Below are positions 14,791 through 18,068 of a stretch of 18,068 nt of DNA, piece by piece (position 1 is the stretch's first letter; each line of letters starts with the position of its first letter). This DNA is from JBQTHP01 sp052389755 (GTDB lineage Bacteria; Pseudomonadota; Gammaproteobacteria; Steroidobacterales; Steroidobacteraceae). The notes under the pieces are model-generated. The model was not told where the DNA came from and ran no database searches. It saw nothing but the letters and a program-made list of their open reading frames with translations. Location: assembly GCA_052389755.1 (NCBI GenBank), contig JBQTHP010000269.1, forward strand, positions 1 to 18,068, in the 5' to 3' direction. The position numbers and the translations under genes were made by a program.

Positions 14791-15324
14791 ATGAGCGACC
14801 AGTCACGAGCCGCGGCAATCGACCGGATGCTCGCGCACGACGCGATTCGCGAGGTGCTGGCGAGCTACGCACGCGGCATCGATCGCGCGGATGGCGAGCT
14901 CTTGAAGTCCTGCTATTTTCCCGACGCCATCGAGGAGCACGGCAGCTCCTTCAGCGGCCGCGCGCACGAATACGTCGACGGCGCGATGCCGAAGGTGCGC
15001 GGCATGGGGGTAATGCAGCATCTGCTCGGCACGAGCCACATCGATCTGCGGGACGACGTCGCGTACGTCGAGAGCTACGTCTGGGCGTTCGCGCGCTTCG
15101 AACGGGACGGCGACGTCTGGGACACCTTCACCGGCGGGCGGTTGAACGATCGCTTCGAGCGGCGCGGCGGCGTGTGGAAGATCGCGCACCGACGGACGAT
15201 CTTCGACTGGAACCGCGACACCCCCACGAACGAGAGCTGGTGCCTCGGATATATCGATCCGCGAAACCCGGGCGTGCTCAAGGGGCGAAAGGATCGCTCC
15301 GACCCCTCGTACGAACGCTTCTAG
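14791..15324 (+). CDS. SnoaL_4-type NTF2-fold protein (BaiE-like family)
   Basis: A 177-residue cytosolic NTF2-fold protein of the SnoaL_4 type. The N-terminal LASYARGIDRADGELLKSCYFPDAIEEH (23-50) and the GTSHIDL segment (80-86) match the family that includes the bile-acid 7-alpha-dehydratase BaiE and many steroid- or aromatic-cluster proteins. Y26, D31 and H83 sit where catalytic Tyr, Asp and His are expected. A dehydratase or isomerase role on a cyclic substrate is plausible but not shown. It has its own promoter-like TATAAT at 14750 and diverges from the lipoprotein-SDR-DUF1295 operon. Its stop is six bases from the convergent amidohydrolase stop. Confidence 0.85.
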   Translation: MSDQSRAAAIDRMLAHDAIREVLASYARGIDRADGELLKSCYFPDAIEEHGSSFSGRAHEYVDGAMPKVRGMGVMQHLLGTSHIDLRDDVAYVESYVWAFARFERDGDVWDTFTGGRLNDRFERRGGVWKIAHRRTIFDWNRDTPTNESWCLGYIDPRNPGVLKGRKDRSDPSYERF

Positions 15325-15330
15325 CCGCGA

Positions 15331-16650
15331 TCAGTCCAGTTCGCCGCGATCGATCGCGAGCACCGTTCGCAGCAGTACGTTCGCCCCGTTGGCCATGTCT
15401 TGCGCCGAGGTGTACTCCTTTGGCGAGTGACTGACGCCGCCCACGCTCGGCACGAAAATCATCCCGGTCGGCGCGATGTGCGTCATGTCCTGTGCATCGT
15501 GCCCCGCGCCGCTCGGCATGAGCTTGTGCGTGAGGCCGAGTGACGTCGCCGCGGCGGCGATGATCCGCCTCATCCGTTCGTCGGTGGGGGCCGGCTCGGA
15601 GGCAACCTGCAGCTCGGTGAAGCCGATCGGCGTGTTGCGCGCCTTCGCGATCTTTTCCGCTTCCGCACGGATCGCCGCGTACACCTGCTGAATCTTGTCC
15701 GACGCCAGATCGCGGATTTCCAGGCTCAACACCACCTTGCCCGGGATGACGTTGGGCGCGCCGGGCTCCGCGCGGATTCTGCCGACGGTGGCGACCTGTC
15801 GCCCTGGCAGTGCGGTGGCCACACGGTTGACGGCGAGCACCAACTCGGCGGCACTCAACAGCGCGTCGCGACGCCGGTTCATGGGCGTCGTGCCCGCATG
15901 ATTGGCCACGCCGTCGATGGTGACGTCCCACCAGCGAATACCGACGATGCCTTCGACGACACCGATGTCGATGTCGCCTTCATGCAGAACCGCACCCTGT
16001 TCGATGTGCAGCTCGACGAACGCCTTCAGCTCCCCCGGCTTGCGCCGCGCCTGCTCCAGGCGATCAGGATCTCCGCCGACAGCGCGAATCCCCTCGCGAA
16101 TCGTCTTGCCGCTGTGGCTCATGACGTCGAGCGCCGCGGCTTTCAGTCTGCCGGACATCGCCAGACTGCCGATCAGCCCGCCTTCCTCGTCGGTGAAGCT
16201 CACCACCTCCAGCGGGTGACGCAGAGCGACACCGCTCTCGCGGAGCACCTGCGCGACTTCGATCGCGCCGAGCACGCCGACGTCGCCGTCGTAGTTGCCG
16301 CCGCCGGGAACGGAGTCGATGTGCGAACCCGTCACGATCGCCGGAAGTTTAGGATCGCTGCCCTCGCGCCGACCGATGATGTTGCCTGCGGTATCGACCC
16401 GAACTACGAGGCCGGCCTCCCGCATCAGTTTCTTGAGGTACTCGCGGCCCGCGATATCAGCGGCGCTGAAGGCGACGCGGCTGACGCCTCCTTCGGGGTT
16501 GGCGCCGAACTTCGACAGTTCGGTGATGCGCTGTTGCAGACGAGCCGCGCTCGCGGTCGCAACTCCGGGTTCGGAGGACGCACTCAGCGGCAATGCCACG
16601 GAGGCGCAGAAGCAGACAATGAGAGGGAATCGAAGCTTATCGGCTGGCAC
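15331..16650 (-). CDS. Exported M20 amidohydrolase (N-carbamoyl-amino-acid / allantoate hydrolase family)
   Basis: A 439-residue binuclear-metal hydrolase of the hydantoinase/carbamoylase group of M20 peptidases. Metal ligands are visible: H110 (GSHIDSVPGGG), D121 (NYDGD), E155-E156 (FTDEEGG), H215 (ELHIEQG) and H408 (GGVSHSPKE). The family cleaves N-carbamoyl-L-amino acids, allantoate or ureidopropionate, releasing ammonia and CO2. A signal peptide (LRFPLIVCFCASVALPLSAS) implies export to the periplasm, which is less common in the family. The GTG at 16650 is preferred because AGAGGA lies about eight bases upstream and the signal peptide then starts properly. An ATG at 16686 would add 12 residues. 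It is convergent with the SnoaL-like gene and not obviously part of the catabolic set. Confidence 0.88.
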   Translation of the reverse strand: MPADKLRFPLIVCFCASVALPLSASSEPGVATASAARLQQRITELSKFGANPEGGVSRVAFSAADIAGREYLKKLMREAGLVVRVDTAGNIIGRREGSDPKLPAIVTGSHIDSVPGGGNYDGDVGVLGAIEVAQVLRESGVALRHPLEVVSFTDEEGGLIGSLAMSGRLKAAALDVMSHSGKTIREGIRAVGGDPDRLEQARRKPGELKAFVELHIEQGAVLHEGDIDIGVVEGIVGIRWWDVTIDGVANHAGTTPMNRRRDALLSAAELVLAVNRVATALPGRQVATVGRIRAEPGAPNVIPGKVVLSLEIRDLASDKIQQVYAAIRAEAEKIAKARNTPIGFTELQVASEPAPTDERMRRIIAAAATSLGLTHKLMPSGAGHDAQDMTHIAPTGMIFVPSVGGVSHSPKEYTSAQDMANGANVLLRTVLAIDRGELD

Positions 16651-16696
16651 GCTGCGGTCCTCTACGGCTGACGCGCATGATCCCATGGTTTGCCAG

Positions 16697-16713
16697 CCTC
16701 GCCCCAGGCGAGG
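16697..16713. other. Hairpin in the leader of the amidohydrolase gene
   Basis: A perfect 7-bp inverted repeat CCTCGCC / GGCGAGG with a CCA loop lies 47 bases upstream of the amidohydrolase start. Read on the plus strand it is followed by GTCGTTT, which resembles a weak terminator, but no plus-strand gene ends here. Role unknown. Confidence 0.25.
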
Positions 16714-16729
16714 GTCGTTTCGCCCGTGC

Positions 16730-16759
16730 GTGAAAGCCGGGCGCGCGTTCTGGTAGGAT
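16730..16759 (+). promoter_or_regulatory. Promoter of the tRNA-Arg gene
   Basis: GTGAAA (16730-16735) and TAGGAT (16754-16759), 18 bases apart, resemble -35 and -10 boxes. They are followed by a GC-rich stretch (GCGCGCCCG) typical of stable-RNA promoters under stringent control. The -10 box lies in the loop of a 9-bp inverted repeat (16738-16768). Confidence 0.45.
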
Positions 16760-16828
16760 GCGCGCCCGCGACGCGGCAGGGCAGCTTCCAGTGCCGGATC
16801 CGGGGATTCTGGTAACGTTACGTTTTTC

Positions 16829-16905
16829 GCGCCCGTAGCTCAGTTGGATAGAGTACTTGGCTACGAACCAAGGGGTCGGGAGTTCGAATCTCTCCGGGCG
16901 CGCCA
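16829..16905 (+). tRNA. tRNA-Arg (anticodon ACG)
   Basis: A complete 77-base tRNA with encoded CCA. The acceptor stem GCGCCCG pairs with CGGGCGC, followed by discriminator G and CCA. The D-arm has GCTCAGTTGGATAGAGT. The anticodon stem CTTGG/CCAAG encloses loop CTACGAA with anticodon ACG, and the T-arm carries GTTCGAATC. The ACG anticodon, with A34 deaminated to inosine, reads CGT, CGC and CGA codons. Its 3' end is a common integration target, and an integrase remnant starts 13 bases downstream. Confidence 0.97.
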
Positions 16906-16918
16906 CCCCTTCAATGAC

Positions 16919-17479
16919 TTAGCCCGCCGTCCCGCTACCGCCGCGGGCGGCTGCTACCGTTTTGCTACCGAGTAGCTTCGCGACCGCCTCGCCCGCTACC
17001 TCGAGCTGCTCAGGCCACACGTCCGCGTACTGGTCCATCGTGAACGCGACTGAGTGGTGACCGATGAGCGTCTGCACGGTCTTCGCGTTCTCGCCGCTTT
17101 GAATGAGCGCAGTCGCGTAGAGGTGTCGCAGCATGTGGAACGTACCGACGATCGGGGTGCGATCAGGCTGCTCGGCGGTCGGGCCTGTCTTCTCGAGCAA
17201 CGGCGCCCACACGCGATCGCGCCAGTTCTTGTAGTCGCGCGGGCCACCCTCTGGCGCAGGGAACACCAGCTCGCCCGGCGTGCCCAGCTTGTAGACCTTC
17301 AGCTCGTGCAGAAGCTCGCGCGAGAACGGCACACGCCGTTTCGCATTCTTCGTCTTGAGATCCGACCACGCGCCATGCGTGAACTGCCGACCGACCCTGA
17401 AGGCGCCTTTCTCAAGGTCGACGTCCGACCACTTGAGCCCCGCCGGTTCCGGATCAGTCTCAGCGAATGCGGGACGGAG
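16919..17479 (-). pseudogene. Tyrosine-recombinase integrase, C-terminal remnant
   Basis: About 186 codons of the catalytic half of a phage/island integrase. Read upstream to downstream it shows GLKWSDVDLEKGAFRVGRQ, KTKNAKRRVPFSRELL, FHMLRHLYATALIQSG (H-x-x-R with the second catalytic Arg), LIGHHSVAFTMDQYADV (His and the nucleophilic Tyr). The N-terminal core-binding half is missing: a TGA stands at 17480-17482. No ATG, GTG or TTG occurs in frame before the GTG at 17332, which lies inside the domain. The first catalytic Arg box (usually GLR-x-GE just before GLKW) is distorted. It ends 13 bases from the 3' end of tRNA-Arg, as expected for an element integrated in that tRNA. The region 17480-17594 upstream shows nothing recognisable. 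Confidence 0.85.
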
Positions 17480-17594
17480 TCAAGAGTTCACGTAGAGCTA
17501 CCGTGAGTCAATGGGGTAGGTACAACTGAGCCGATACCAGCATCGCCTACGCGGTACGCTAGGCGCTCGGTTTCTTCTGGGGCAATGAGAGTTG

Positions 17595-17906
17595 ATGCAA
17601 CGGGGGGTCGGAATCGCGATTGCTACCGGCGTTGGATCGCTGGCGCTGCAGGCCGCTCTTCAGCTGAGTGGCTACCAGAACATGGAATTGGCGTGGGCAC
17701 TCGTCGGCGTGGCGGTCGCTTCGTTCATCGTGGCAGCTGTCCTGCAGTGGCGCGAACTCAACAGACGGAATCGGACGCCCGGCGCTGCGCCACACGCGAG
17801 CGCTGAAGGGCATGGTGTGGCGGTGGCGGCGGCGCGCGACGCGACCGTTCACGTCGGCGCAACGGCTCCGCGGCAGCTCAACGCGACTCAGTGCCTAGTA
17901 GCGTGA
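17595..17906 (+). CDS. Small membrane protein of unknown function
   Basis: A 103-residue protein not recognised as a known family. Two hydrophobic segments are visible: about 5-23 (VGIAIATGVGSLALQAALQ) and 31-49 (LAWALVGVAVASFIVAAVL). A basic stretch (RELNRRNR) suggests where the membrane part ends. The soluble tail GHGVAVAAARDATVHVGATAP has the Gly/Val/Asp pattern seen at the end of some small mobile-element membrane proteins (weak analogy). A TTG directly before the ATG is an alternative start. The ribosome-binding site is weak (GAGAG). It lies between the integrase remnant and the transposase and may be leftover cargo. The long frame on the opposite strand is less protein-like. Confidence 0.45.
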   Translation: MQRGVGIAIATGVGSLALQAALQLSGYQNMELAWALVGVAVASFIVAAVLQWRELNRRNRTPGAAPHASAEGHGVAVAAARDATVHVGATAPRQLNATQCLVA

Positions 17907-17930
17907 CACTTAAATATCGAAACATTACAC

Positions 17931-17961
17931 TGATGCATATCCGAAGTACGGAGATGCATCA
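17931..17961. repeat. Interrupted palindrome abutting the transposase start
   Basis: TGATGCAT (17931-17938) and ATGCATCA (17954-17961) are a perfect 8-bp inverted repeat, with an inner CCG/CGG pair and a five-base AAGTA loop. The likely ribosome-binding site GGAG (17950-17953) lies inside it and the ATG follows at once. It may be a transposase operator, an mRNA hairpin masking initiation, or part of the IS end. Confidence 0.5.
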
Positions 17962-18068
17962 ATGCGCCAGACCCAGTTGAGCTTGAGCACGCGGGACCGT
18001 CGGCTGGTGAATGCGTTTCGGGCCAAGGGTAGCCATATGGCGCGAGAGTTCAATCGGGCCCATATCCT
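17962..18068 (+). CDS. Transposase N-terminus, IS630-like, runs off window
   Basis: The first 35 codons of a probable IS630-family transposase: DRRLVNAFRAKGSHMAREFN followed by RAHI. This resembles the start of the helix-turn-helix region of IS630-type enzymes, in which SHMAREFNRAHIL-like strings precede the DNA-binding helices. GGAG eight bases upstream supports the ATG. The base composition just before it is clearly richer in A and T than the rest of the window, consistent with an IS end. The catalytic DDE part lies beyond the window, so completeness and exact family cannot be judged. The left terminal repeat was not identified. Confidence 0.65.
   Translation, partial: MRQTQLSLSTRDRRLVNAFRAKGSHMAREFNRAHI

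Noticed and set aside
15426..15432. AGTGACT inside the amidohydrolase gene
   Set aside because: A seven-base match within coding sequence without the rest of the element; expected by chance.
16637..16906. Minus-strand frame starting MARPERFELPTPWF
   Set aside because: This is the well-known spurious translation of the antisense of a tRNA gene; it covers tRNA-Arg and the spacer and is not a protein.
17559..17852. Minus-strand frame of 97 codons opposite the small membrane protein
   Set aside because: Composition is not protein-like, and the plus strand gives two clean hydrophobic helices.
17895..17920. Possible further copy of the shared element near CCTAGTAGCGTGACACTTAAA
   Set aside because: Only short words agree (CTAGTA, GTGACACTT), the core TCGT-GCAAG is missing, and it lies in the mobile region.
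1..18068. CRISPR array or tandem repeat array
   Set aside because: No regularly spaced direct repeats were seen on reading through the window.

Overview
The window is GC-rich, densely packed bacterial chromosome, most likely from a proteobacterium. The evidence is a TonB-dependent outer-membrane receptor, a Tat-type and a lipoprotein signal peptide, a tRNA gene with encoded CCA, and many genes that overlap or abut. A gammaproteobacterium of the Steroidobacter/Nevskiales kind or a sphingomonad would fit, but nothing here settles the lineage. Positions 1 to about 15.3 kb look like one catabolic island. Its right edge is followed by a probably unrelated periplasmic hydrolase, a tRNA-Arg gene, and a worn mobile-element region that runs off the window.

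Layout, left to right. A truncated acyl-CoA ligase (minus) faces a Tat-exported epoxide-hydrolase-like NTF2-fold protein (plus). A carotenoid-cleavage-type oxygenase (minus) diverges from a cytosolic SnoaL-like protein (plus). A minus pair encodes an acyl-CoA ligase and an SCP2-type thiolase with overlapping ATGA. Divergent from that pair is a plus pair, a nitronate-monooxygenase-type flavoprotein and a lipocalin-like protein. A minus operon follows: TonB-dependent receptor, LEH-like protein, FadA-type thiolase. A second minus operon encodes an LEH-like lipoprotein, a short-chain dehydrogenase, a DUF1295 membrane reductase and a DapB-like dehydrogenase. Opposite it lies another SnoaL-like gene. 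Then come an exported M20 amidohydrolase (minus), tRNA-Arg(ACG), a headless integrase, a small two-helix membrane protein and the start of an IS630-like transposase.

How the genes may work together (inference). The receptor would import a hydrophobic substrate. The carotenoid-oxygenase-family enzyme, the flavoprotein, the SDR, the DUF1295 reductase and the NTF2-fold proteins would act on rings, double bonds or epoxides. The acyl-CoA ligases and two thiolases of different classes would activate and shorten side chains. The gene mix suggests a terpenoid, apocarotenoid, steroid or aromatic-dimer substrate, but the sequence does not identify it. No dedicated transcription factor is present.

The most notable points are: (1) a roughly 21-bp element repeated in front of at least four separate transcription units, always oriented with the downstream gene, which suggests a common regulon; (2) a +1 frame change at the end of the SDR gene that removes its natural stop and fuses it in frame to the DUF1295 gene; (3) five NTF2-fold proteins in 15 kb, two of them exported; (4) a FadA-type thiolase lacking the usual second catalytic Cys and the Asn of its NEAF motif.
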